Source: Ciona intestinalis
Lineage: Eukaryota > Chordata > Ascidiacea > Phlebobranchia > Cionidae
Direction of reading: 5' to 3'
Assembly (NCBI RefSeq): GCF_000224145.3
Contig: NC_020168.2
Span: 2,880,080-2,944,079 of the forward strand
DNA length: 64,000 nucleotides
Part shown: positions 31,501 through 42,300 of the stretch, piece after piece
How the letters are laid out: the number at the start of each line of letters is the position of its first letter
How positions within the stretch are numbered: position 1 is the stretch's first letter
Position numbers and translations under genes: made by a program
Notes under the pieces: model-generated
What the model saw: the letters and a program-made list of their open reading frames with translations, nothing else
Databases searched by the model: none
Told to the model about the DNA's origin: nothing

Positions 31501-33609
31501 TTATAATTTAAATCTTTCACACTTCCCAATTGATTTTGTAAAACTAATGGTATCAATTTTTGATCAAGGTGAGCCAAGTTGACTAAGTGGATTTACCTTT
31601 CCATGTAGATGAAAATGTGTTTCTAACAAGCTGCTCGTGCTTTACAACATCTTTTTCATCAAGAAATGTGATTTTCGATTCTAATTTTGATAAAAGTGCA
31701 TAAGTATTACTTAATTATAAACTTTACATTTCCAGAAAGTGTTTTAAAATTTAAAGCTGGCTACTAGTAAAAATTGTGGTATTAGGGATCTTTAAAATAA
31801 AATAAAAAAAGGTTAATATTTGAAAAACATTTATGAGACCCTTGGTAATTTTTTTTACTTTTTGACTTGTATTGTTTTTCACCTGTAAATTTTCTTTATT
31901 TACCCCCCTTTTATTTCGCTAATGTTTCCCACACGTTTATTCTGCATTACCAATAGTATGCAATAGAGTGGGGTGAAATGGGATACTCAAGTACATATTG
32001 CATCATATTTTAAATATCAAAATATTTGATTATTTTTGAGTGAGACTACACTTAATAGAAATATAATAATACACACAAGTAGTTATTTAGCGATATGCAA
32101 ACCAGGTGCTATTTCTTAAACAGACGGGGTAAAGTGAGATACTTCAAATACTTTTTGTATTTTGATTAATAACAGGAATATTGTAATTAACATGTTACCT
32201 TCAGTATGGTGTTATATGAGAAACTGGTATTATCAGAACATCAATTGATAAATATTGCATCCAATAAATGTTACTTATAATTAAAAAAAGGCGAATTAAT
32301 CGAAAGTTTATGTTTTCAAATAAGCCACTTCTCATAATTTATCTTCAAGTGGACAACAAAAAAAATGGAACTGAATACTAAAAGGGGGAAGGAAGCAAAA
32401 TGGAGGGACGAAGAGAAACAATAATGTACTTGCCTAAACCCTTCGCGCGTAAGGATGGTGGGAAACTATTTTTAACCAAAAAAATAAGTGGAGGAGCGGT
32501 GGGGTAATGGGAGGAGGGATGAAGGGAAACTAATGGAGAAGCGGGGGGGGCTATATTTTACCCGAAACTGAAGGGACCGTTGGAAAATGGACTAGTTTTC
32601 CTTCATCCCTTCACCATTTTCGCCCTCCATTTATTTTGGGTAAAAATAGTTTCCCCACCGTCTATATCCACTTGTTTTTAACTGACTGTCTGTGCTAGTT
32701 TCTTTAATTTAACTGTCTGTGCTAGTTTCTTTACCACATAAACTTTTTATATATACAAACTTAAAACCTGTATTATTGTGCTTATTGCAGCCATAATTTT
32801 GGGCAATTGTCTTGCCTATTTTTATCATGTACTTATCTTATTTTTTCCGTCAAACTAAAACTAATATTATCAGACGAAATCAAACTGTACGAAATTTTAG
32901 AGCGGCGCCGCGGCAAAGTGGTTAGTGCGTCTGCCTCTAACTAAGAGGTAATGGGAAACACACTTAACGACAATTGCTCCAACCCAGTGGTCACTCATGG
33001 GTTGTCCAGACTCCAGACTATCAGCACAACACACAAAAAAATAAAGAAATCCAAAATAAAATAATTACCCAGAGAGTAACATATATACATGATAACTCAT
33101 AAGCCGACACGAGGTGTATAAATACCCATGTTAGAACGACTGTCGTTTTTCGGCCATGCGAGAATAAAGCAAGGTACATTCATTATTTTTAGTCCATTTT
33201 TATTCAACCGCGATACTCGACTGATGGTTCAAACCCCCAAACTGCAAAATGTTGAGTTTTTATTGGATTTAGCGAGTACTCAAAACTAGAACCCTCCTAT
33301 TACGCTTCTTTAACCCATCGAAAAAATACTGTTTACATTTAACAGCAATTTTTAACGTTTAAAACAGTAATCGGCTTTGGCGTTCGCTTTATTTAGTCTT
33401 GTAAGAATAATGTTTAATGCTGTAACATTTTTTGATTTACTATAAAATAGAGTTTGTAAATTTAAAAAAGAATCCCACTTTACCCCGCGTCTCAATTTCC
33501 CCAGCCCCATTATACATTCTATAATGTCAGAATTTTGAAATTTTTTAACCATCCAATTCCACACAGCCTGGTGGGTTCTTAAACTCTCTCCGATTCGAGT
33601 TACGAGCAC
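28557..33609 (-). CDS. Src-like pseudokinase module A
   Basis: Exons: 33609-33550, 31680-31597, 31189-31059, 30529-30413, 30252-30102, 29201-29073, 28729-28557; all phases agree, and the last exon is in phase with the linker exon at 27132. The fold follows modules B and C exon for exon, but catalytic residues are lost: the glycine loop is [10 protein letters not shown], the VAVK lysine is Arg (VFIRE), the helix C Glu is Gln (FFDQAR), HRDL is YGNL, and DFG is GFD. SAPE and SDVWSYG are kept. This is a pseudokinase by sequence. The first exon (GCVELD) starts in phase 1, so more 5' coding sequence must exist upstream, but I could not find it. Pseudokinase-kinase pairs are known from JAKs, where the pseudokinase regulates the active domain; a similar role here is inference. 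Confidence 0.72.
28820..28990 (-). repeat. tRNA-derived SINE, reverse, degraded
   Basis: CACCCAATGCTCGCTTATAA, AACTTTGTGGGTGAATT and GCCCAAGGACACAAATGC are SINE body phrases in reverse. It is intronic in module A. Confidence 0.7.
29387..29826 (-). repeat. Internally deleted long-form MITE, reverse
   Basis: It begins GTAGAATGCGGAAAGATAGG and ends AGTGTCCTATCTTTTCCCAC. The left part is the reverse complement of the end of the 27178-28514 copy and the right part that of its start, with the middle missing. Confidence 0.75.
30735..30995 (+). repeat. tRNA-derived SINE, diverged
   Basis: GAAGTGTAGCGTGCCTGCCT, GTTTAAGGCTTGAGGCTGCT and AACAGAACACTCGTGTTATA follow the family order. It is intronic in module A. 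Confidence 0.75.
31964..33516 (+). repeat. Long-form MITE with nested insertions
   Basis: The left end AGAGTGGGGTGAAATGGGAT and right end CACTTTACCCCGCGTCTCAA are GATGGGACA-family termini. Interior phrases match 27178-28514. A SINE (32902-33195) and a G-rich then C-rich inverted stretch (about 32380-32660, GGAGGGATGAAGGG against CCTTCATCCCTTC) are inserted. It lies in the first intron of module A. Confidence 0.7.
32902..33195 (+). repeat. tRNA-derived SINE nested in a MITE
   Basis: GCGGCGCCGCGGCAAAGTGG, CTCTAACTAAGAGGTAATGG and the tail GCGAGAATAAAGCAAGGTAC. The B-box to mid-body segment is shortened. Confidence 0.85.
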
Positions 33610-33965
33610 CTATGTTCAAAAAGTTGTGTATAGAGTATAATAGACAAAGGCTTCGTAAGTTTTACACGAGCACAAAAGCGAACCACGTTTAAAATTCCTA
33701 ACGCAAAGAACGATAGCTGCTCAACAAGCAGGATTGCCACCATTAATTGTGAGCGTTGTCTTGAGCAAGACACTTGCGTTTACTTCATTGCTCTAATCCC
33801 GCAGTCGAAATAGAACGCATATAGAAACCCCTTCTATAGAGTCTAGACTCTAGACCGTTTAACACAGTGAATGCACCTATTATTGACAATGGTATTGTAT
33901 ACCATTTCATATATATATATATACGCTCCTGAGATAGCAAAATAACTTGTGAGCGTAAATGTGGG

Positions 33966-34205
33966 TAATGTTTGGCACCATGTCAAAGTGTTTAGCGTGC
34001 CTGCCTCTAACTCAGAGGTAATTGATTCAAGGCTCGTCGCTGCTACAATTAATGGCAATTGCTCCAAACCAGTGGTCACTAATGGGTTGTCCAAACTATC
34101 AGCTATAGCCTACATACTAAAAAATCCCTTAAAAATACACCAGTGTTTAACGACTGTCGTTTCCGGGCACGCGATGATAAAGCAAGGTATACATTCAATC
34201 ATTCA
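33966..34205 (+). repeat. tRNA-derived SINE
   Basis: GGCACCATGTCAAAGTGTTT, TTGATTCAAGGCTCGTCGCT and the tail GCGATGATAAAGCAAGG. The 215-codon forward frame at 33949-34596 begins within this SINE and is therefore not credible as a gene. Confidence 0.85.
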
Positions 34206-34214
34206 ATACAATAC

Positions 34215-34329
34215 CGGTGTCGTGATATATTCGTTCCGACTGAAATATTTGTATCGGGCGCTATTGCGCATGCGCCGATACGCTACTGCGCAGCATGCGC
34301 AAGTAGGTCGGAACAAATACAATACGAGC
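34215..34329. repeat. GC-rich cruciform-like inverted repeat
   Basis: Outer arms TTCGTTCCGAC and GTCGGAACAA and an inner arm pair GTATCGGGCGC and GCGCCGATAC, followed by GCGCAGCATGCGC, make a nested hairpin. A related but shorter version is at 36587-36669. Confidence 0.65.
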
Positions 34330-34671
34330 TCTAATAAATACGTATACCGGCTGAAAAACGTTCCATTGCAAAATATTACTAAACACATTCTGCAACGTTT
34401 TAAAGCACATATTTCTATAATCAGTACTGTTGGCGTCGCTATGTCCGAATACGTCAGACATCATGCTGTGCCGATAATTACCATTAATGAAATAAACAAC
34501 AGAATCACTTCATTAATACACTTGACTCAGTATTATTCTATTTTGTTAAGAAAAGACAAAGAATATAGTTTGCAGTTAGCATTTTTTATCAACTAAAGCA
34601 AATATTCAGTTTGTATTTTAAACAGCATATTTTCCAAGTAATTTTACATAGACGAGAAAAGTAAGCGAATA

Positions 34672-35150
34672 TTTCCCAAATTCAAAATACGTAACGGCTT
34701 TGGGTGATACCACGAATTAGTACAAATTCAAAAACACACAGGGTAAGACGGGATAGTTTAAAAACTTTGTTAATTTTGATTATTAAGTAAATTTGTTAAT
34801 AGTAATATGCGTAAATAACACGAAATAGTATTGTACGCTTTAAAAATCTAGTATAAACATTCTTGTTTTGCCCTATTGCTATAGTTTTTAATTAACATGA
34901 TACATGCTTTATATTATTGCATAAAAATTGGTATTGTTTGAATGATAATGGGAAATGTTCGAACTTCAATGGATAAATATTGTATCCTACAAATGTATAT
35001 AAACTTGACTTAACACAAAATTGATAATAACTATTAATATAGTTTACATTTTTTGCTACAAATTGGGTATTAAAACACTAATTTTTGCACAAACCACCTC
35101 TAACAAATTATCTCCAAGTGCAAATGACTGATTTTCGAGTATATTTTACA
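34672..35150 (+). repeat. Interior fragment of the long-form MITE
   Basis: ACGAATTAGTA, CACACAGGGTAAGACGGG, ATTGGTATTGTTTG and TGGATAAATATTGTATCC match 27178-28514 in order; the recognisable ends are lost. Confidence 0.68.
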
Positions 35151-35159
35151 TATAGTAAA

Positions 35160-35322
35160 AGGAGGGGGGGGGGAGATCAGACTCCTTTAGCACATAATAT
35201 CTAAATCTCTTGATCGTGTGTTAAACAATTAACAACGGTCAATGGGAGTTGTGGGCATATAGTTTTATAATTTCTTGAATGTTCTTTGTTTACTACTAAA
35301 CGGGGCAAGAAAATAGAGGTAT
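35160..35322 (+). repeat. Short MITE, cut by gap
   Basis: GGAGGGGGGGGGAGATCAGA, then CTCTTGATCGTGTG and TGTTCTTTGTTTACTAC match the short MITE interior up to the N gap. Confidence 0.7.
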
Positions 35323-35447
35323 NNNNNNNNNNNNNNNNNNNNNNNNNNNNNNNNNNNNNNNNNNNNNNNNNNNNNNNNNNNNNNNNNNNNNNNNNNNNNN
35401 NNNNNNNNNNNNNNNNNNNNNNNNNNNNNNNNNNNNNNNNNNNNNNN
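35323..35447. other. Assembly gap (125 N)
   Basis: Ns, starting inside a short MITE. Confidence 0.98.
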
Positions 35448-35711
35448 TTATATTGCAATACAAACTGAAGTGGAACGCAAACTTGCGTTAATTTTAAGTA
35501 TCGTTTGTTCGCTACAATCGTTTCGTTACAATTTGTCGCTATTGTGTTATTATCACTATCGTGATGTAAACTTTATTTGCAATAAAAAAAAAAAAAAAAA
35601 AATTATGAATATTCTATGACGAGTTACTGTGCTGAAGACTACAATGATTATACAATACTCCTATCATATTGGTAGAATCAATACACCAAAAAATTTAAAC
35701 TTTTTTTTATA

Positions 35712-35840
35712 ACTGATAATTTTGCCGTTAAGTGTCTTGCCCAAGGACACATACGTTCACAATGGTAGCAGCGACGAGCCTTGAACCCATTACCTATGGG
35801 TTACAGGTAGGCGCGCTAACCACTATGCCACGGCGCCGGA
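35712..35840 (-). repeat. tRNA-derived SINE, reverse, head half
   Basis: GCCGTTAAGTGTCTTGCCCA, GCAGCGACGAGCCTTGAACC (B box), GGCGCGCTAACCACTATGCC (A box) and GGCGCCGG. The head is well preserved, so this is a relatively young copy. Confidence 0.88.
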
Positions 35841-36154
35841 CCAAAAATTCAAACCTAACCCAAATTAACCAAGCTCCATTACTGCACTACAATTTCCACT
35901 AAGAAGTTGTACAAATAGGAATCTCTCACAAGGTAGCATCCTGCTGTGCCAAAATTAAGCAATAGTGATTGTTCATTCTTAAATGCTACAAATCATTGCG
36001 CCGTCTAAGCTGGTGGGCATGTTATTACAACCACAAATTACGTGGAATTAAGCAACGATAAAGCTCCAAGCTAGTTTGTAGGAGGCAGTTGATGGAGTTA
36101 GGCGTTTGTGAAAATTGCTGTTCGACGTTGCGAACTGGCAGTTAAGGTTAAAAC

Positions 36155-36320
36155 AGGCCGATCACTGTGGCACAGTCGTTGGTGCATTTTCTAACCCAAG
36201 GGCTACGCGTTCAAGGCTCGTCGCTGTTACCCCTTTGTCTTCCGTTTAAAGGCAATTGCTCCAACTTAGTGGTCACGTATGGGTTGCCTAAATTCTCAGC
36301 CTTACATTAAAACAAAAAAA
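36155..36320 (+). repeat. tRNA-derived SINE, diverged
   Basis: CCGATCACTGTGGCACAGTC, GCGTTCAAGGCTCGTCGCTG and GCTCCAACTTAGTGGTCACG. It is the counterpart of 9558-9740 within the shared repeat. Confidence 0.7.
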
Positions 36321-36351
36321 TCATCTCCCTCAAAATATTCACCAACAAATA

Positions 36352-36540
36352 TAGAGTACTGTGGGGAAAATGGGACAGCTTTAGCACATAGTATCCAAAT
36401 ATCCTGATCGTGTTTTAAACAATTAACAATGGCCTATAGGACTGGTGAAAATACGGTTTTATAATTCTTTATTTACTACCAAATGGGACGGGAAATTAGA
36501 ACAAAAAGGTCTTCCATCTTCCCCCACCCTACTATACATA
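36352..36540 (+). repeat. Short MITE (GATGGGACA family), well preserved
   Basis: AGAGTACTGTGGGGAAAATG to CCATCTTCCCCCACCCTACT with interior ATCCTGATCGTGTTTTAAAC. It is one of the clearest copies for defining the ends. Confidence 0.8.
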
Positions 36541-36586
36541 CCTGGTAACTCCTAAGCTGCCACACGTTGTATAGAGCTGGGGAAGA

Positions 36587-36669
36587 CGGTGTCGTGATAT
36601 AGTTGTTCCGAACGTTAAATTTGTACCAGGCGCTATTGCGCAGTATAGGTCGGAAAAAAATATAATGAC
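36587..36669. repeat. Shorter relative of the cruciform-like repeat
   Basis: GGTGTCGTGATATAG, GGCGCTATTGCGCAG and GGTCGGAA occur in the same order as at 34215-34329, but without the inner palindrome. Confidence 0.6.
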
Positions 36670-38587
36670 CACCCGGACCAAATTTAATATGACCCTACGT
36701 TAAAAACATTCCACACTTGACGTTTACACGTTAAAACTTTGGGTCTCGATATAAAATCAGCAGAACTGAGTTAAGTATATGTAGAACAAGCATGCACTAC
36801 TAATAAACTTATTTTAGATTAGTTTAATAAACATACTTACTTACCTATACTATATATATATTGTTGATGCACAGATATCAGAAAATTGTGCAGTTTTAAC
36901 ATATGAATCGCCACATTACTATAAATAAATTAATAAGCTACAGCGAAAAAATAAAACACTAGTTTTAGAAATCAATGTTAGTTATAAAAAACAATTACCT
37001 GGAAATTGACCTTTAAATCTTTAGTCTAGTTTCAAATTCTAACACAGTTTGGCGGAGATTTAGGTTTATTATCATGTACAAAATGATAGCAAAAAGTGAA
37101 TAACATTCGCTTTATAACAAATTTGGAACAAAAGAAACCGAACACGAAACCAAAAAATTAGTAAGTGTATTCGACTAACGTGTTTAACGCTGGCCAATTA
37201 CCGTTTTATGACCGTAAAAGTATTAAAAAGTTACCTGTTATAACTGGTTTTACGTATAAGTAGCCGGAAAACAAGTGAAATGCTTTAAAAACAGTTAACG
37301 TGCTGTACAGTGTTTACACGTGAATAATGCAGTTGCAAGCAGATGATTGTTTACGGTTTGCCAACCAATCCAGGATGTCCTACCATGAGCATGCTAATGT
37401 AATCACTGGGTTTGTTTTGCCTTTTTGTGTCTGCATGCGAACTGAACTTTGCGTGAGCGGACCGTTTATAATACAGAGGTTATTATAAATATACAGCATG
37501 ATCGAGTAAATGAAAGAATAAATATTATTCAGCGTAGCATTGCCGAGCATATAAATATAGGAAATCGCAGTTTCTCGCGACAGCTTTGTATAAACGACAA
37601 GGGCATCGTCGTGAAGGTAAAAAACGTGGTGCCCGTAACATGCACGAAGCTGATATATTGCATTTGAACTGAACGTTAAATCGCCAGCGACAGTCAAATG
37701 TCGCAAACATGAGGAATTCCACAGTGGCCTACTCTAGAATTTAACGGTTGGTCCGCTCTCGAGTTGCAATTATCACAATAAAGAGTGGTGGCAAGAGTAC
37801 GCAAGTTAAGCAAAGGTACATTCGATTGTGGAGACAAATCGGTGAGCTGAAAGTGTTGTTTTAACCAGAATGCGAGGTTTAGCTGTTATGTTAGGCGCTG
37901 CAACAAAAGGCTGCGGTGCCTAATGGAAACTTAGAAAAATATGCACCAGTAGTCGAATCCTAATCGACCGTATAATAAATAAACTGCAGGTTAAACACAA
38001 GTAAAACTGCCGATCTTGAAACTGACGGATGACACTCTTGTACGAATCAGCCTTTTTACGGCGTAAATTGTAAATAAAATTTGCTTGGAACATAAACGTT
38101 TGGCACTACACAAGTTCTGTGTGGATATCTACATTAGTAGTGAGCACTGAACTGTGTGGGAGGACTATATAGCGTGTCGCTGTAACAGAAACCTACAGCG
38201 GTGTATAGCGCCAGTGTAGAAAACAGTAAAGAGAACTGTATAGGAAAAATAAATAGAGTTGGCTAAAAAAGGTCCACAGTTCGCAAAGTGTGAATTAAAA
38301 GTGCCGGTCTCTAAAACAGGTGTAAGGAGATGCTTTGCTACAAGTAGCTGTGGTGTCATGTTGGACAAACACTGATGTAATGTGAATGCATTGAGCCCTG
38401 AAAGAAAAAACAAGACTGAGTAATGCAAGTAGGTTATAAAAATAACAGAACACAAAAAAAGAATGAAATTTACTTATTTGTTCTTGGGTGGCGAGCAAGA
38501 AAGGTCATTTTAACATTGTCTGTGGTTTTTGTAAATTCGTTAGTTTAAATATTTATTGCGGATTTAGGGCTTGATTAAATGAATGTA
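36670..38587. other. Region without a supportable gene
   Basis: Upstream exons of the kinase gene could lie here, since the first exon found (33609) needs 5' coding sequence. I saw only weak candidates: a possible two-exon 45-residue frame around 38508-38290 on the reverse strand (acceptor TTTTTTCTTTCAG) and uncharacterised frames near 37.4-37.7 kb. None shows a domain. Confidence 0.35.
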
Positions 38588-38850
38588 CCTTGCTTTTTCC
38601 TCACGCGGCTAAAACTCGACAGTCGTTTTAAACGAGTGTTCATACACCTCATGCAAGAGTTACCATGTATGTTACTGTGTGTGTGATTTTTTTTGAGACT
38701 TTTTGGGATTTTTTTATGTGTAGCTGATAACGTGGAGCAAATGTCGTTAGGTGGCTTGCCCAAGCAAACATACGCCCGCAATGGTAGCAGCGACGAGCCC
38801 TGATCCCATTACCTCTGGGTAAGAAGCAGTCACTTTACCGCAGCGCTAAA
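38588..38850 (-). repeat. tRNA-derived SINE, reverse
   Basis: TTTTTCCTCACGCGGCTAAA, TGCCCAAGCAAACATACGCC, GCAGCGACGAGCCCTGATCC and ACCGCAGCGCT. It lies between the kinase block and the 3' end of NFAT5. Confidence 0.82.
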
Positions 38851-39163
38851 CACTCAAAAGGGTTTTGAAAAAATGAGTAACTGTAATATGTTAAATATGT
38901 GTCAAAATTTTTATGCTGAACTTATTTTGTGTGCCAAACTGTTTTGGGATTGATACTGGTACCATTGTGGGGTTGTGTCTTGCAAGACACTTAAAGGTCA
39001 TTGCTTAGACCCAACAGTCCAATCATAATGGGTTGTGTTAACTTATTTTAACGCGTTTGTGTTCTTATTCTTTTTTTCGCTAATAAATTGTTATTAAAAT
39101 CTGTGAGTTTTCCATTTGCAGCCCGCACAAAAATCTGCGATTTGGCCCGTGCAGTGACAAGGT

Positions 39164-39289
39164 NNNNNNNNNNNNNNNNNNNNNNNNNNNNNNNNNNNNN
39201 NNNNNNNNNNNNNNNNNNNNNNNNNNNNNNNNNNNNNNNNNNNNNNNNNNNNNNNNNNNNNNNNNNNNNNNNNNNNNNNNNNNNNNNNN
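39164..39289. other. Assembly gap (126 N) at the 3' end of NFAT5
   Basis: Ns. The right edge continues directly into vector-like polylinker sequence, so this is a contig end. Confidence 0.98.
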
Positions 39290-39314
39290 CATGCTGCAGT
39301 CGACTCTAAGATCC
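39290..39314. other. Probable cloning-vector polylinker left in the assembly
   Basis: CATGCTGCAGTCGACTCTAA followed by GATCCC reproduces the pUC polylinker order SphI-PstI-SalI-XbaI-BamHI-SmaI with single bases missing at doubled letters, as in a low-quality read start. It abuts an N gap. The apparent NFAT5 stop codon lies inside it, so the last two residues and the stop of that model are probably artefacts. Confidence 0.85.
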
Positions 39315-42300
39315 CTGTTGCTGTTGCTGCTGTTGTTGCTGTTGTTGCTGCTGTTGTTGTGAATGGGCAACGAAGTTTTCAACATCGCTTGACAATGCAT
39401 TTACATCAAGTGTGTCATATGTTGGTACACTGGGAAGGTAAATGAAGTTCATGGTTAATATTTGGAATTAAGTTACAAATGCTTTTATTATTTTTTTTAT
39501 GTTTACATACACCATGTATAAGTAAAAACTTGTGGTAAATATTAATACCTTGGGTTAGAAAAATAATCAACAATATTACCTATAAAAACTGCTACACAAT
39601 TACACATACATATGCTAAATTAATAACAACAGATTTGCAATGGTAAGATAACACTTCTTGTGTAATGAAAGACAGTCAAGATCTGGTGTTAGGAAACACA
39701 TAACAGATCTAAGTCAAGTCCAACAACTTGTATAATATAAAAATAGAATCTATTTTAATAAGATACTGACGATGTCATTTAGGCGAAATTTATATCTCTT
39801 ATATTATACAATTTGTTAATTGTTAGACGTGATTTTTGCCTGCTAGTATTTCATAGCATCCTAAAATAAATAAAAAACAAAAATGGATCCTAAAATAAAT
39901 AAAAAACAAAAATGATAGTGCTTGAAAAATATTACCAAAAAGGGAAAGAGGAAAATGATTTAATCTGAAAAACAAATGTGAGAAAAACATTTGTTGCGTG
40001 TTTCGAAACACATGACCAAAAATACCCCTTTGGTTCTGCACCACCACATATGGGGAATCCCATTTTTAAGCGTAAACATTGCAACAGTCAGTTTAAGGAA
40101 CCATTTCATAGATTTTCTTGCATGATTCGGGGAAGACAAGTCTGACGGAAAATTACTCAAACAATTCCGAACATGAAAGGTCTTGTGATTTATTTGTTAT
40201 GCAAATGAGATCAATTTTTGGACAAGGGATTTTTATGCAAAAAAATGCTTAGGTGAGATACGTGGGATTATGGGGTTGAATTACCTCTTAATTTCCGGGT
40301 TGTTGAGCTGAGAAGACACATCCTGTAGAATGCAAAATAAAGTTTAATTTATTATTTACAAAATCAGTCAAAATTGGCATTTGTTGATACGGTCTGGACT
40401 TAAATCTTTCAAAAAATTAAAAATAAATAAAACATGTTTGCAGCTTTTAGTATTTCTTAGCAAACATAAGACAGATTTTAACTACATGTTATGAATAAAA
40501 CTAGACGCCAACTGTTTTTAGATGCGGGTACTTAATTTCATATTTTGCACTTAATATTACTCGAAAGTTTACGGCAAAAAAAAATCAATGAAACACATGG
40601 ATATATACAGTTATTTATTTAAGTGCTATATAATTGAAAAAATCAGCTAGAGTTTTTACTTAAAAATCAAATGTTTTAAGTCACTGGTTTTCAAACTGTG
40701 TATCATATTTTGTTATTTTCCATAGGCCTTGCACGCTGAGTTTTATTTTTACAAACCCTGCTTTTTAGCATATTTGGAATTCAAAATAAAAACCAAATAC
40801 CTGTTAAAAATATAAACATTGAGCTAGCTCACACAACACTTATTATTTCTTATTTGTTATAGCAATAGGTAAACCCAAAAAAGAAACACTTCTAGTGATT
40901 TCTCTCAGTATCACAAAGTGGAACACTAAAAGGGTAGAAAAATTCTTGAATAAAAATTAATCAGTTTAAATAAAAGAATTTAGTTGCATCACATTTCATC
41001 ATTTAGTTAAAACGCCCTGAAGTCTGGACTGTACATTTTGAGAGTTGAGACTTAATCATGTCATTTGTTATAGTAAAATATGTTTTTAGTTATATAAAAA
41101 CATATATATATACTAAACCATATAAAAACCATAAAAAAGGATTCCATAAATTCCAGTTCTAAAGGGAAATGTACCTGTTGTATGTGTTGCTCATTATACA
41201 AGGGTGGGGGGTTGGTTGGAGTTGTTGCAGAAAACACTATCTGTGTGGAAGTGGCGGGTGCTGTACCTACAACCAGTTGATTGCTGGTTTGCATTGGTTG
41301 TATGGACATTGGGTTCACCAAGTATATGTTGGTGTCCTGTGTTGTTGGTTGGGATAAAGTATTATTCAGGCTTGATTTTTTCAGGAATTAATGTAGATTT
41401 GTTTCGAATTTTATATGACTATGTGAAATCAGTAGGGAGAGGGTCAGGTAATTTAAAGAGGAATAAACATTCAATTTTATGTGTTTTTTTTATAGATTTT
41501 CTCAATAAATACCATATGGTGAAATATTACAAAGAGGAACTGAGTGGATTTAACAAACATATAAAAATTAGCAATAAAAACAGCTCATAATGCCTTATTA
41601 TACAAATTATACTTTGATCGTATCCCTCAAAACAACCCAAGGACCACACATCTTATACAAAACATGCTCAAATACAAACATACATTTTTAAATAGTTTTT
41701 AGTCGGACCTTCTTACCATAACCTCTGGTGTGATTAGAGTAGACAGATCACCAATGCTCATGTGTTGTGGTTCATCCTTCTGTACTTCGTTGAATGGAAC
41801 AGGAGAAGGAGCTGCTTGCGTCTGCATCATTTGAACCATCTCCACTCCTGGCTGCTGGAACTGTATTTGCTGCTGGTTGTTGTTTGATGGCGGTAACTGG
41901 GTATTAGAAGCTGCAGCTGTTACATTGTTAAACATGCTCGCAGGGGGGAAACTGTTCTGGTCTATCATATGCAGCATTGTAGCATTGTCACCATCTAGGG
42001 AAGACACGGAAGGGTTCGTACAGTCAGAGATAATAGACTGGAGGACCTCGGGGACGTTCTGGGAAGAGTTTAGTTCCACAGGTTCGGTAAGCGATAAATT
42101 TGTCCCGAAACCTATGGAAAGACCGGTGTCTGCTGATACAATGGGACTGCTTAATGCTTCAGGTAAGTTACGAGACTCGTCACCAGAAACGCTGGTCGGA
42201 CTCAACAGTATAGGTCCTGTGTAATTCTCCTGGTGCTGTAGAGGCGTACTTGTCCTCATGTCCAGGTTAGCTGTAATAGAGGGCTTGGCTTGATCCAAAA

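Larger units (their letters stand above)
35600..36345 (+). repeat. Dispersed repeat shared with 8905-9740, carrying a SINE
   Basis: ATTATGAATATTCTATGACG, ACCAAGCTCC, AATCATTGCG and AAAGCTCC repeat the order of the copy near 9 kb. A reverse SINE (35712-35840) interrupts this copy only. It starts directly after a poly(A) run (35583-35602). Confidence 0.68.

Noticed and set aside
33949-34596. 215-codon forward open frame
   Set aside because: It begins in a SINE, crosses the cruciform repeat and has no domain; this is a chance frame.
38290-38508. Two-exon 45-residue reverse-strand frame with a good acceptor
   Set aside because: Phase agrees and the acceptor is strong, but there is no domain and the peptide is very short; not enough to call a gene.
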